42,422 nucleotides of DNA from Acidimicrobiales bacterium (GTDB taxonomy: Bacteria; Actinomycetota; Acidimicrobiia; Acidimicrobiales; CAIXPF01): the NCBI GenBank assembly GCA_020846295.1, contig JADLEF010000138.1, forward strand, positions 1-42,422. The letters are read 5' to 3'. The stretch's first letter is position 1, and every line of letters starts with the position of its first letter. The notes under the pieces were generated by a model. That model was not told the origin of the DNA and searched no databases. It saw nothing but the letters and a program-made list of their open reading frames with translations. This document shows positions 7,786-15,567 of the stretch, one piece after another. A program made the position numbers and the translations under genes.

Positions 7786-9282
7786 ATGAACGCCAGGGGG
7801 ACGTCGCGTCGCATCATCGTCATCGGAGCGGGCCCGGGAGGGATCTGCGCCACCATCGGCCTGCTGCAGGCGGGCTTCGAGGACATCGTCGTGCTCGACC
7901 GGGCCGAGGGGGTGGGTGGCACGTGGTGGCACAACAGCTACCCGGGTGCCGCGTGCGACGTTCCCACCCACCTGTACTCGTTCTCCTTCGAGCTGAACGC
8001 GGCCTGGAGCCGGCCCTACGCCACCCAGCCCGAGATCCAGCGCTACCTGGAGCACGTGGTGGACCGCTATGGCGTGCGTCCGTTGCTGCGGCTGGGCACG
8101 GGGGTGCAGGGGCTGTACTGGGACGACGAGTGCCTCGTGTGGCGGGTGCTGACCGACGGCGGCGAGGAGCTCGAGGCCGACGCGGTCATCAGCGCCATCG
8201 GGATGTTCAACGAGCTGAGCTGGCCGCAGCTGCCTGGCCTGGAGGACTTCGAGGGCACGTTGTTCCATTCGGCCCGCTGGCGCCACGACCACGACCTGAC
8301 CGGGCGGCGGGTGGCCGTCATCGGCAGCGCGGCGAGCGCGGTGCAGTTCGTCCCCGAGATCGCGCCGAGCACCTCGGCGCTGCACGTGTTCCAACGGACC
8401 GCCAACTGGGTGCTGCCCAAGGAGGACACCCCGTTCGACCCGGAGACGCTGGCCGAGCTGCAGGCCAACCCGATCTCGGTTCGCCGCCGCCGTTGGAAGC
8501 TGTGGCGTGAGCTCAACCTGTTCACCCAGTTCAACGACGTCGAGCTGCTCGGCAAGGCGGAGCGTGCCGGGCTGCGCAACCTGTCGGTGGTGGCCGACCC
8601 GGAGGTCCGGGCCAAGCTCACGCCGAGCGAGCCGTACGGCTGCAAGCGGCCGCTGATCTCCAACGACTGGTACCCCACGTTCAACCTGCCGCAGGTGGAG
8701 CTGGTCACCGATCCCATCGCCCGCGTCACCGCCACGGGGGTCGTCACCGCGGACGGCACCCATCGCGAGGTCGACACGATCATCGCTGCCACCGGCTTCC
8801 AGGTGCAGCGCTACCTCTCCGCCCTCGATGTCACCGGGCGAGGCGGACGGGACCTGCGCGAGGCCTGGGCCGATGGTGCGCAGGCCTACCTCGGCATCGC
8901 CACCCACGGGTTCCCGAACCTGTTCATGCTCTATGGACCGAACACCAACCAGGGCTCGATCATCTACATGATCGAGTGCCAGGTGGCGTACATCGTGCGA
9001 CACCTGCAGCGCCTCGACGCCGAGGAGCTGGTGTGGATGGACGTCAAGGCGGAGGCGCAGACGGCCTACAACGCGGCGCTGCAGTCGGAGCTCGAGCGCT
9101 TCGAGGTGTGGAACCACGACTGCAACCACTACTACCGCAGCCCGTCGGGCCGCATCGTCACCCAGTTCCCCGGTGACATGGCGAACTACCGCGACCGGAC
9201 CGCGCAGCCCGACGACGATGCCTACGAGGTGCACGCCGGGCGGCCCTTCGGCACCCGCGTCCGCCGGCCGGTGCTCACCTGA
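7786..9282 (+). CDS. Flavin-containing monooxygenase, Baeyer-Villiger type
   Basis: A 498-residue FAD/NAD(P)H-dependent monooxygenase. The first Rossmann motif is GAGPGG at residues 14-19. The Baeyer-Villiger fingerprint FxGxxFHxxxW appears as FEGTLFHSARW, followed by Arg instead of the usual Pro or Asp. A second nucleotide-binding motif GSAASA follows, and an ATGF motif (IIAATGFQ) lies towards the C-terminus. Such enzymes insert oxygen next to a ketone or oxidise N/S atoms. The substrate is unknown. The gene is monocistronic between a double hairpin and a convergent gene. With the Rieske enzyme and the amidases it suggests breakdown of organic nitrogen or ketone compounds, which is inference. 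Confidence 0.88.
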   Translation: MNARGTSRRIIVIGAGPGGICATIGLLQAGFEDIVVLDRAEGVGGTWWHNSYPGAACDVPTHLYSFSFELNAAWSRPYATQPEIQRYLEHVVDRYGVRPLLRLGTGVQGLYWDDECLVWRVLTDGGEELEADAVISAIGMFNELSWPQLPGLEDFEGTLFHSARWRHDHDLTGRRVAVIGSAASAVQFVPEIAPSTSALHVFQRTANWVLPKEDTPFDPETLAELQANPISVRRRRWKLWRELNLFTQFNDVELLGKAERAGLRNLSVVADPEVRAKLTPSEPYGCKRPLISNDWYPTFNLPQVELVTDPIARVTATGVVTADGTHREVDTIIAATGFQVQRYLSALDVTGRGGRDLREAWADGAQAYLGIATHGFPNLFMLYGPNTNQGSIIYMIECQVAYIVRHLQRLDAEELVWMDVKAEAQTAYNAALQSELERFEVWNHDCNHYYRSPSGRIVTQFPGDMANYRDRTAQPDDDAYEVHAGRPFGTRVRRPVLT

Positions 9283-9682
9283 TGGGGGACTGAGCGCGCG
9301 GGGTCGCTGCCTTCAGCGGTCGTGGTCCACCCGACCGGGGGGATGGACTCGGACCAACTCACCAACAGGGGGCTGAAAAGCTCGAGCGAGGCCGCGAGCG
9401 GCCTGGCTTGATCGTACCGATGGGTATGGACCGCGGTGCCGCGTAGCACCAGAAGTGGCGGGTTGTGCAGGCGCGACGACCAGCCCCACCGACCGCACGG
9501 TGGCCTGACCGGCATCGTTTCATGAGGCAACGAGCAAGGCGACAGCGGAACCCGCCACGCTCGCTCGAACACCGCGGCGTTCGCGGCAACGACGAACATG
9601 TTGGGTCGACCCTGGTTCGGTCAACCGACCATCTTCAGCACGCTGCCAATGACCGTGTTGGGTCGGCCGACCGTGATCGGGG
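9283..9682. other. 400-bp convergent gap without a supported gene
   Basis: This lies between the 3' ends of the monooxygenase and the HAD gene. Open frames exist (for example minus 9222-9599) but have no ribosome-binding site, run into the flanking genes and show no family motif. TGTTGGGTCG occurs twice (about 9600 and 9656), the second copy leading into the palindrome GGTCGGCCGACC at 9661-9672, possibly the HAD gene's terminator. Confidence 0.5.
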
Positions 9683-10513
9683 TCAGCGGTCGCCGGCGTC
9701 GAGGCGCTCGCAGATGGCGACCAGCTGCGCCCAGCCCCCCTCGCCGGGTGTGTCGATCAGCTCGTCGGCGGCGGCGAGCACCTCGGGCGCCGCCGAACGG
9801 ACCGCCACCGCGTGGCCCGCGCCGTGTAGCAGCTCGAGGTCGTTCGCGGCGTCGCCGACACCGAGGATCTCGTCGGGTGCGACGTCGAGCAGCGCGGCGA
9901 AGGCGGCGACGCCGGCCCATTTGCTGGCGGCGGCCGGGATGACCGACAGGGAGGTCCCCCCGTAGAGCGAGTCGCTGGTCAGCGTGGCCCGGGCCAGGCC
10001 CTCGCCGGCGATGGCGGCCGCCAGCGGGGCGAGGCGCTCGAGCTCGCCGCCGATGACGGTGAAGGCGGCGACGCGGTGCTCGTGCAGCACCAGCTCGAGC
10101 GGCCCGATCAGCGCCCAGTCGGCCAGGCTCTCCGCCCGGTTCGGACGATGGCTGGGCGCCTCGGCGAGCAGCACGTCGATCTCCGGATGATCGACGAAGA
10201 CGTTGGGCGCGACGCCGTGGGCGGCGAAGGCGGCCAGCACGCGCGCCGCGGTGGCGGGCGGGAACAACGCCTCGTGGAAGCGTTCGCCGCGCACGAAGTC
10301 CTCGCCGAAGGTGCCGTCGAGGCACACGGCGGGGACGAACAGGCCGTTGTCGTGCAGGGCGGTGCGGGCGCTGCGGGGCCGGCGGCCGGTGGCGGCGAGC
10401 ACGGTGATGCCGCGCCGCTGCAGCTCCTCGATGGCGGCGCGGATGGCGGGGTGCAGCTCGACGCTGCGGTCCCACAGGGTGCCGTCGAGATCGGTGGCGA
10501 CGAGGCGGATCAC
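9683..10513 (-). CDS. HAD superfamily hydrolase, Cof type
   Basis: A 276-residue HAD phosphatase. Motif I is DLDGT with nucleophile Asp8 and acid/base Asp10, motif II is the Thr of AATGRR, the motif III Lys is in SKWAG, and motif IV is GDAANDLELL. The large insertion between motifs II and III is the C2 cap typical of Cof-type enzymes that dephosphorylate sugar phosphates or nucleotides. The start is GTG at 10513. It lies 32 nt downstream of the regulator gene at 10546 in the same direction, so it is probably co-transcribed with it. Exact substrate unknown. Confidence 0.88.
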   Translation of the reverse strand: MIRLVATDLDGTLWDRSVELHPAIRAAIEELQRRGITVLAATGRRPRSARTALHDNGLFVPAVCLDGTFGEDFVRGERFHEALFPPATAARVLAAFAAHGVAPNVFVDHPEIDVLLAEAPSHRPNRAESLADWALIGPLELVLHEHRVAAFTVIGGELERLAPLAAAIAGEGLARATLTSDSLYGGTSLSVIPAAASKWAGVAAFAALLDVAPDEILGVGDAANDLELLHGAGHAVAVRSAAPEVLAAADELIDTPGEGGWAQLVAICERLDAGDR

Positions 10514-10545
10514 CGGCGCAGCCTACGGCGCCGCCACCCCAGCCT

Positions 10546-11085
10546 TCAGCGCAGCGGCGCGCTCAGGGCGTGCAACACGTAGCCGCGCGCCCGGACGTTG
10601 GTCACCGAGAGCCCGGCCGGCTCGACCAGCTGCCGGATCCGGTGCAGGCGGGTGTTGAGGGCAGCAGCGGACAGCGGCGCCGAGTCGGCGTCGATGAGCC
10701 GGGCGCTCGGTACCAGCTCGTCGTAGCGATCGCACAGCAGCTCGGCGATGCGCTCGCAGCTCGGCGGTAGGACCACCGTGACACCTCGATAGAAGATGCA
10801 CCCGTCGCGGCACTGGGGTGGCTCGATGCGCTGCTGCCGATCGGCCTGGAGCCGACGGATCCGCCAGTGGACCTCGACCGGGTCGGCATCCGCCCGTACC
10901 CAGTCCTCGGTGGGCCGAAGGTCGTCGGGTGGGACATCGGCGGCCGGCACCAGGTAGAGGCAGAGCGAGCCCCGCGCCCGCAGTTCGGCACGGACCTTCG
11001 GGGGGACCGGCCACGCGACCAGTTCGATGTCGTCGGGCGACGCGAACTGCTCGGCATCGGACAGCGTGCGGGCGTGCAGCGACAA
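10546..11085 (-). CDS. Receiver-less OmpR/PhoB-type winged-helix protein
   Basis: A 179-residue protein. The C-terminal ~80 residues read as an OmpR/PhoB-type DNA-binding domain: strand pair FYRGVTVVLPPS, helices with ERIAELL and LNTRLHRIRQLVEPAG, and the terminal wing hairpin VTNVRARGYVLHAL. The N-terminal ~95 residues are too short and lack the Asp pocket of a receiver, so this is not a normal two-component regulator. The start is TTG at 11085, supported by GAGGGAGAACC just upstream and no better ATG/GTG. It diverges from amt and likely controls it, itself or the HAD gene behind it. Its leader carries the 19-nt block shared with amt. Confidence 0.7.
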   Translation of the reverse strand: MSLHARTLSDAEQFASPDDIELVAWPVPPKVRAELRARGSLCLYLVPAADVPPDDLRPTEDWVRADADPVEVHWRIRRLQADRQQRIEPPQCRDGCIFYRGVTVVLPPSCERIAELLCDRYDELVPSARLIDADSAPLSAAALNTRLHRIRQLVEPAGLSVTNVRARGYVLHALSAPLR

Positions 11086-11116
11086 CGGTTCTCCCTCTCG
11101 GTGATCGCTCTCTGTC

Positions 11117-11135
11117 GCCGACCAGACTTCCCGGC
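11117..11135 (-). promoter_or_regulatory. 19-nt leader block of the winged-helix gene
   Basis: Read on the minus strand this is GCCGGGAAGTCTGGTCGGC, identical to 11296-11314 on the plus strand. Its ends GCCG and CGGC can pair around an 11-nt loop. It begins 15 nt after TACATT (11151-11156 on minus), a plausible -10, so it would be close to the 5' end of the transcript and 31 nt before the TTG start codon. Confidence 0.6.
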
Positions 11136-11150
11136 ACGCCCTACGGGCTC

Positions 11151-11156
11151 AATGTA
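11151..11156 (-). promoter_or_regulatory. Probable -10 of the winged-helix regulator gene
   Basis: TACATT on the minus strand matches TAnnnT and lies 65 nt upstream of the TTG start. No clear -35 is visible. Confidence 0.4.
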
Positions 11157-11227
11157 GCAGCGCGCCATCGTCGTGCAAGGTGGCTGTGTGGTGCTCGCGG
11201 GCAACGGTGATCAGGCGGCTCGCATCC

Positions 11228-11283
11228 GTTCATACGCCGTTCACAGCCAACCCTTCCCACCCGGGGGGCGGGGCCCGTATCGT
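11228..11283 (+). promoter_or_regulatory. amt promoter with PHO-box-like direct repeat
   Basis: GTTCA occurs at 11228 and again at 11239, an 11-nt direct repeat as in actinobacterial PHO boxes. TATCGT (11278-11283) is a TAnnnT -10, 28 nt after the repeat. This geometry nearly equals that of pstS (27 nt). GlnR sites, the expected nitrogen control for amt, also have 11-nt periodicity, but the GTnAC/GAAAC half-sites are not matched. Confidence 0.45.
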
Positions 11284-11284
11284 T

Positions 11285-11327
11285 CGCATCGGTGAGCCGG
11301 GAAGTCTGGTCGGCATCGTTCGATGCG
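11285..11327 (+). promoter_or_regulatory. Structured leader element of amt containing the shared 19-nt block
   Basis: CGCATCG (11285-11291) can pair with CGATGCG (11321-11327), enclosing GCCGGGAAGTCTGGTCGGC (11296-11314), which has its own GCCG/CGGC closing pair. It begins right after the -10 and is followed by about 110 nt of leader before the amt ATG. The identical 19-nt block occurs in the divergent leader at 11117-11135, oriented toward the other gene. It is a candidate structured RNA or regulator site. I could not match it to a known riboswitch. Confidence 0.5.
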
Positions 11328-11438
11328 CGCCCTGGAGGCTTCGTTGCTCAAATCACTCGACTCCGATCTCGTGAACCGGGGACCGCCATGCCGATCGGGA
11401 TGTGGCTGGTGTTGTCCGTTTCGAGTTGAGGAGATGAG

Positions 11439-12818
11439 ATGAAAGTTCGGTTGATGGCCTGCCTCGGTGCGGCCGGTGTCGGTTTGATGGCAGCGGCGCT
11501 GCCGGCCGGCGCGCAGGATGCGGTGAGCGCGGAGGCGGTCCAGACGAACCTGGACAACGTCTTCGTGTTGCTCAGCGCGGTGCTGGTGATCTTCATGCAG
11601 GCCGGCTTCGCACTCGTGGAGGCGGGGCTCACGCGGGCGAAGAGCGTCGCCAACATCATGATGAAGAACATGATGGACTTCTGTGCCGGCGCGATCGCGT
11701 TCTTCGCAGTCGGTTATGCGTTCGCCTTCGGTGCGGGCAATGACTTCATCGGGTGGAACGGGTGGTTCCTCGGCGATGGTGCGTTCCAGTACGGCACGCT
11801 CACCGTGCCGGTCACCTTCGTGTTCCAGGTCGCGTTCGCGGCCACGGCGGCGACGATCGTGTCGGGGGCGATGGCCGAACGCACGAAGTTCAAGAGCTAC
11901 TTCGTGTACAGCATCGGCATCTCCGCGGTGATCTACCCGATCGTCGTGCACTGGAACTGGGGCGGTGGCTGGCTGGCGCAGCTCGGCACGCCGTTCCACG
12001 ACTTCGCCGGCTCGACGATGGTGCACATGACCGGCGGTGTCGCGGCGCTGGTCGGGGCGAAGATCCTCGGCCCCCGCATCGGCAAGTACGGGCCCGACGG
12101 ACGTCCGCGTGCGATCCCGGGCCACAACATCCCCTACGCGGTGCTCGGCACGTTCATCCTGCTGGTCGGCTGGTACGGCTTCAACCCGGGTTCAGAGCTG
12201 GCCGCCGATGGTGCCATCGGCGGCATCGCGGTGACCACCACGCTCGCCGGGGCCACCGGCGCGATCACCGCGATGCTCGCGGTGTGGTTCAAGGCCGGCA
12301 AACCCGATGTGGCGATGGCGGCCAACGGCATGCTCGCCGGCCTGGTCGGCATCACCGCCGGGTGCGCTGCGGTGAGCAACGTCGGCGCCGTGATCATCGG
12401 CGGTCTCAGCGGCGTGCTGGTGTTCTTCAGTGTGCTGTTCTTCGATCGCATCGGCATCGACGACCCGGTGGGCGCCATCTCGGTGCACGGCGTGTGCGGT
12501 GCGTTCGGCACGCTCTCGGTGGGCCTGTTCGCCACCGCCGACACGGACTTCTGGAAGCAGGGCCTGTTCTACGGCGGCGGTGCCAGCCAGCTGGTGAGCC
12601 AGCTGATCGGGGTGGTGGCCGTGGCTGCGTTCGTGGCCGTCACCGCGACGGGGCTGTTCCTGGCCATCAAGGCGACCATGGGCCTCCTGGTGCCGGAGGA
12701 GGAGGAAGTCGCCGGGCTGGACATCGCCGAGCACGGCAGCGCCGGCTACGGCCCCGATGTCACCTCCGGTGGTTCGCTCGGTGCGGGGCACTCCCCGCTG
12801 GCGGCAGCCGCTCGCTGA
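11439..12818 (+). CDS. amt: Ammonium transporter Amt
   Basis: A 459-residue Amt/MEP/Rh channel for ammonium uptake in the cytoplasmic membrane. It begins with a cleavable-looking signal sequence ending PAGAQD, as in many Amt proteins, followed by eleven expected membrane helices. Family landmarks are visible: the N-terminal QAGFALVEAGLTRAKS, MAERTKFKSY, HWNWGGGWLA, the pore-region FNPGS and DDPVGAISVHGVCGAFG with the twin-histidine region. The ATG at 11439 follows GAGGAGATGAG. No GlnK (PII) gene follows, which is unusual for amt; instead a bidirectional terminator does. It is divergent from a receiver-less winged-helix regulator and has a long leader of about 150 nt with a PHO-like repeat upstream. 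Confidence 0.95.
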   Translation: MKVRLMACLGAAGVGLMAAALPAGAQDAVSAEAVQTNLDNVFVLLSAVLVIFMQAGFALVEAGLTRAKSVANIMMKNMMDFCAGAIAFFAVGYAFAFGAGNDFIGWNGWFLGDGAFQYGTLTVPVTFVFQVAFAATAATIVSGAMAERTKFKSYFVYSIGISAVIYPIVVHWNWGGGWLAQLGTPFHDFAGSTMVHMTGGVAALVGAKILGPRIGKYGPDGRPRAIPGHNIPYAVLGTFILLVGWYGFNPGSELAADGAIGGIAVTTTLAGATGAITAMLAVWFKAGKPDVAMAANGMLAGLVGITAGCAAVSNVGAVIIGGLSGVLVFFSVLFFDRIGIDDPVGAISVHGVCGAFGTLSVGLFATADTDFWKQGLFYGGGASQLVSQLIGVVAVAAFVAVTATGLFLAIKATMGLLVPEEEEVAGLDIAEHGSAGYGPDVTSGGSLGAGHSPLAAAAR

Positions 12819-12829
12819 GATCCCGGAGC

Positions 12830-12865
12830 GGGTGCGGCGCCGGCCGAGCGGTCGGCGCCGCACCC
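12830..12865. terminator. Bidirectional terminator hairpin between amt and khtU
   Basis: A perfect 13-bp stem, GGGTGCGGCGCCG (12830-12842) with 12853-12865, encloses a 10-nt loop. It lies between two convergent stop codons (12818 and 12875) and can serve both genes. Confidence 0.8.
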
Positions 12866-12874
12866 CGCGGGCGC

Positions 12875-14053
12875 TCAGGTGCGAGACCTGGGCGCCCGGT
12901 CCGCGTAGCGCATGGCGATGGACCCGCCGATGGCGAGCACCAGCACGTAGCTGGCGGCCAGCGGCCCGAGGCGAGCTTCACCGCCCGATGCGACGGCGAG
13001 CCCGGCGATCACGATGGAGAACTCCCCACGGGGGATCAGCGAGATCCCGGCGCGGAGACGCCCCCGGGGCCCGACGCCCTCCCGCCTCGCCGCCCACCAG
13101 CCGGTGCCCACCTTGGTGGCGGCACCCACCAGGGCGAGCAGGACCGCCGGAAGCAGGGTGGGCGGCAGGGTGCGCGGGTCGATCTGCAGCCCGAAGAACA
13201 CGAAGAAGAGGCCGCCGAACACGTCGCGGATGGGCTGGAGGATCTCGCGGCTGCGCTCCGCGACGCGGTCCGACAGCGCCACGCCGATGAGGAACGCCGC
13301 CACCGCGGCCGAGATCTGCAGCCGCTCCGCGAGGCCCCCGATGGTGAGGGTGAGCCCCAGGATGCTGAGCAGCAGCAGCTCCGCCGAGCCGGTGTCCAAC
13401 GCCCGGGTGAGGTGGGTGCCGTACCGGGTGGCGGCGAGCAGCGCAACGCCCACGGCGAAGAGGGCGAGCCCGACCGACAGCGCCGCCTCGCCGAGCGTCG
13501 AGCCGACGAGCAGCACGCCGACGAGCGGCAGGTAGGCCGCCATGACGAGGTCTTCCAGCACCAGCACGGTCAACACGCTGGGCGTCTCCCGGTTGCCGAT
13601 GCGGCCGAGATCGATCAGCTGCTTGGCGATGATGCCCGACGACGAGATGTAGGTCACGCCGGCCAGCACCGTGGCGGCGGTCGGGCCCCAACCGAGCAGC
13701 AGCCCGGCGACGAACCCGGGGGTGGCGTTGGCGGCGAGATCGACCAGCCCGGCGGGCCAGCCGCCGGTGAGCCCCTGACGCAGCTCCGCCGGGGTGTACT
13801 CCAGCCCCAGCAACAGCAGCAGCAGGGCCACGCCGACATCGGCGGCGATGCGGATGAAGCCAGAGCTCGCCGCCAGCGGGATGACGCTGCCCTGGCCCAT
13901 GAGCAGCCCGGCGAGGAGGTAGAGCGGGATCGTCGGCAGGCGGACGCGGTGGGCGACGCGCCCGAGCACCGCCAGGACGAGCAGGACGCCGCCCAGTTCG
14001 AGCAGCGCATCGCCGGTGGTGGACGCGGCGAACAGCGCCGCCAGTTCGTTCAT
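12875..14053 (-). CDS. khtU: CPA2-family cation:proton antiporter (KhtU-like)
   Basis: A 392-residue membrane protein with about eleven or twelve hydrophobic helices. Landmarks are LPTIPLYLLAGLLMG near the N-terminus, VALLLLLLGLEY, the TYISSSGIIAKQL segment and VLVLEDLVMA, which corresponds to the ion-binding region of CPA2 antiporters. FFVFFGLQIDP and SLIPRGEFSIVIAGLA follow in the C-terminal half. It lacks the C-terminal RCK domain of KefB/KefC. That regulatory part is supplied by the separate gene 30 nt upstream (14084-14563), the arrangement of Bacillus KhtTU, a K+(NH4+)/H+ antiporter. Its location next to amt is compatible with ammonium/potassium traffic. The symbol is by analogy. Confidence 0.85.
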   Translation of the reverse strand: MNELAALFAASTTGDALLELGGVLLVLAVLGRVAHRVRLPTIPLYLLAGLLMGQGSVIPLAASSGFIRIAADVGVALLLLLLGLEYTPAELRQGLTGGWPAGLVDLAANATPGFVAGLLLGWGPTAATVLAGVTYISSSGIIAKQLIDLGRIGNRETPSVLTVLVLEDLVMAAYLPLVGVLLVGSTLGEAALSVGLALFAVGVALLAATRYGTHLTRALDTGSAELLLLSILGLTLTIGGLAERLQISAAVAAFLIGVALSDRVAERSREILQPIRDVFGGLFFVFFGLQIDPRTLPPTLLPAVLLALVGAATKVGTGWWAARREGVGPRGRLRAGISLIPRGEFSIVIAGLAVASGGEARLGPLAASYVLVLAIGGSIAMRYADRAPRSRT

Positions 14054-14083
14054 TGCCGGTCGGTCCCTCGGGTCGTGGTTCGG

Positions 14084-14563
14084 TCAGCCGGCAAGGGTGG
14101 TGGCGGCTGCCTGCACCGCCGCCGTGGAACCGATCACCAGCACGATGTCGCCCGCCGAGAAGCGGAAGTCGGGCCCCGGTCCGGGGATCGATGCACCACT
14201 GCGGATCACCGCCACGACCGACGCGCCCGTCGCGGTGCGGATGGTGCCGTCGCCGATGGTCCGGCCGGTGAGTCCGCCCGCGTCGGGCATGGTCACCCAT
14301 TCGATGGCGAGGCCCTCGACCTCGTGGCGCAGATCGGACAGGCGCTCGGTCAGCTTCGTGCCCCCGAGCAGTTCGACCACCACGGAGGACTCCTCCCCGG
14401 TGAGCTCGATGGTGGCCCGGCAGGCGTCGGGGTCGGCATCGTCGTAGAGGACGAGATCCCGGCGGCGGTCCCGCCGCGCCACGATGGCGAGGCGGTCTCC
14501 TGCCTGCGTGGTGAACTCGTAGCGGGAGCCGACGCCGGGCAGCGGCGTCTCGAAGACTTCCAT
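14084..14563 (-). CDS. khtT: TrkA-C domain regulatory subunit (KhtT-like)
   Basis: A 159-residue soluble protein. The N-terminal ~70 residues (VFETPLPGVGSRYEF, GDRLAIVARRDRRRDLVLYD) match KhtT-type N-domains. Residues ~80-159 form a TrkA-C (RCK-C) domain with AIEWVTMPDAGGLTGRTIGD, GASVVAVIRSG and FSAGDIVLVIGSTAAV. KhtT gates the antiporter KhtU in response to ligands such as c-di-AMP and pH. The gene precedes the antiporter gene in one transcript. GGGGAGGACC stands directly before the ATG. A TACGGT -10 candidate lies about 65 nt upstream on the minus strand, leaving too short a leader for a c-di-AMP riboswitch, which controls khtTU in Bacillus. Confidence 0.85.
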   Translation of the reverse strand: MEVFETPLPGVGSRYEFTTQAGDRLAIVARRDRRRDLVLYDDADPDACRATIELTGEESSVVVELLGGTKLTERLSDLRHEVEGLAIEWVTMPDAGGLTGRTIGDGTIRTATGASVVAVIRSGASIPGPGPDFRFSAGDIVLVIGSTAAVQAAATTLAG

Positions 14564-14790
14564 GGTCCTCCCCAGTCAGCTGATCGGCCACCTTGCCCTC
14601 GGGTGAGGGTTCCGGCGGTGGACACCGTACCTCGCCGCCGGTCGGGGCCGCCGGGAGGCCGGGTGGCCCCGCCCGGGGTGACGCCCCTGGAGCGACGAAC
14701 CGGCGGCTGGCGCCGAGAATCCGAATCCCGTTCGCCGATCGGTCCCGGGTCGTTTTCCTGCGGTTCACGCGGCGCTGGCACGATTCGGGG

Positions 14791-15546
14791 ATGGTCGTTC
14801 ACCGATGGTTGGAGCTCGAGGGCGTGGCGAACTGCCGCGATGTGGGCGGTTTGCCCCTGGCCGCTGGAGGGACGACCCGCGGCGGCGTGCTCCTGCGATC
14901 CGACGCCCTGCACGATCTCACCGAAGCCGATGTCGCGCTGCTCGTGGAGCGGCTCGGGGTGTGCCACGTCGTCGACCTCCGCGCCGCAGGTGAGCGCTCG
15001 GAGCGCGGTCGGGGCCGCCTGGCCGAAGCCGGCGTCCACTACTCCGAGTTGGAGGTGTTCACCGATGCGGTGCTGGCCGAACGTCGCGCCGCTCATGGGA
15101 ACGCGCTGAACCCGTCGGGCTCGATGGCGGACGCCTACCGGTTCTTCCTCGAGGTCGGCTCGGCGGCGTTCGTCACCGCACTGGAGCGCCTGGTCGGCCC
15201 GCACGGTGCGCCGGCGGTGGTGCACTGCGCCGCGGGCAAGGACCGCACCGGCGTGCTGGTGGCGCTGCTGCTCGATGCCGCCGGTGTGCGGCCCGATGCG
15301 ATCGTGGCCGACTACGCCGCGACCGCGAGCCGCATCGATCGCGTACGGGAGCGCCTGGCGTCGATGTCCGGCTATGCCCGCTTCGCCGCCGAGGCGACCG
15401 CCGCCGCCATGGCCTCCGACGCGGCGACGATGGAGGAGCTGCTGGCGTGGCTGCACGCGGAGCACGGCGGGGCCGCGGGCTGGTTCCTCGATGCCGGCGC
15501 GCCGGCGGAGCACCTCGAGGCCTGGGCCCGACGCCTGGCCGAGTGA
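14791..15546 (+). CDS. Tyrosine/serine protein phosphatase (PF13350-like)
   Basis: A 251-residue phosphatase with the P-loop HCAAGKDRTG, whose nucleophile is Cys146. The N-terminal ANCRDVGGLPL and RSDAL blocks mark the Y_phosphatase3 family, which includes the mycobacterial secreted phosphatase MptpB. No signal peptide is present. The family acts on phosphotyrosine, phosphoserine and phosphoinositides. The ATG at 14791 is chosen because the domain begins right there; upstream codons are Arg/Gly/Pro-rich and look non-coding. It stands alone between two minus-strand genes. Confidence 0.88.
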   Translation: MVVHRWLELEGVANCRDVGGLPLAAGGTTRGGVLLRSDALHDLTEADVALLVERLGVCHVVDLRAAGERSERGRGRLAEAGVHYSELEVFTDAVLAERRAAHGNALNPSGSMADAYRFFLEVGSAAFVTALERLVGPHGAPAVVHCAAGKDRTGVLVALLLDAAGVRPDAIVADYAATASRIDRVRERLASMSGYARFAAEATAAAMASDAATMEELLAWLHAEHGGAAGWFLDAGAPAEHLEAWARRLAE

Positions 15547-15567
15547 TCGCCGCCGTGCCCGGCCGGA

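Noticed and set aside
6775-9234. Long minus-strand frame (819 codons) opposite the membrane protein and monooxygenase genes
   Set aside because: Antisense shadow with His/Arg/Gly/Val-rich composition and no recognisable domain, whereas the plus strand encodes clear families.
9222-9599. Minus-strand 125-codon open frame in the gap after the monooxygenase
   Set aside because: No ribosome-binding site, runs 61 bp into the coding end of the opposite gene, and shows no family motif or hydrophobic pattern; typical high-GC open frame.
14764-14774. GTTCACGCGGC before the phosphatase gene as a PHO box
   Set aside because: A single unit only; the adjacent 11-nt windows do not match.
14564-14790. c-di-AMP riboswitch upstream of khtTU, as in Bacillus
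   Set aside because: The -10 candidate leaves a leader of about 70 nt, too short for this riboswitch, and its conserved blocks are not visible.
11753-15109. Very long plus-strand frame (1118 codons) across amt, khtU and khtT
   Set aside because: It is a shadow of amt and of the opposite-strand antiporter genes; Arg/Gly/Asp/His-rich composition and no domains.
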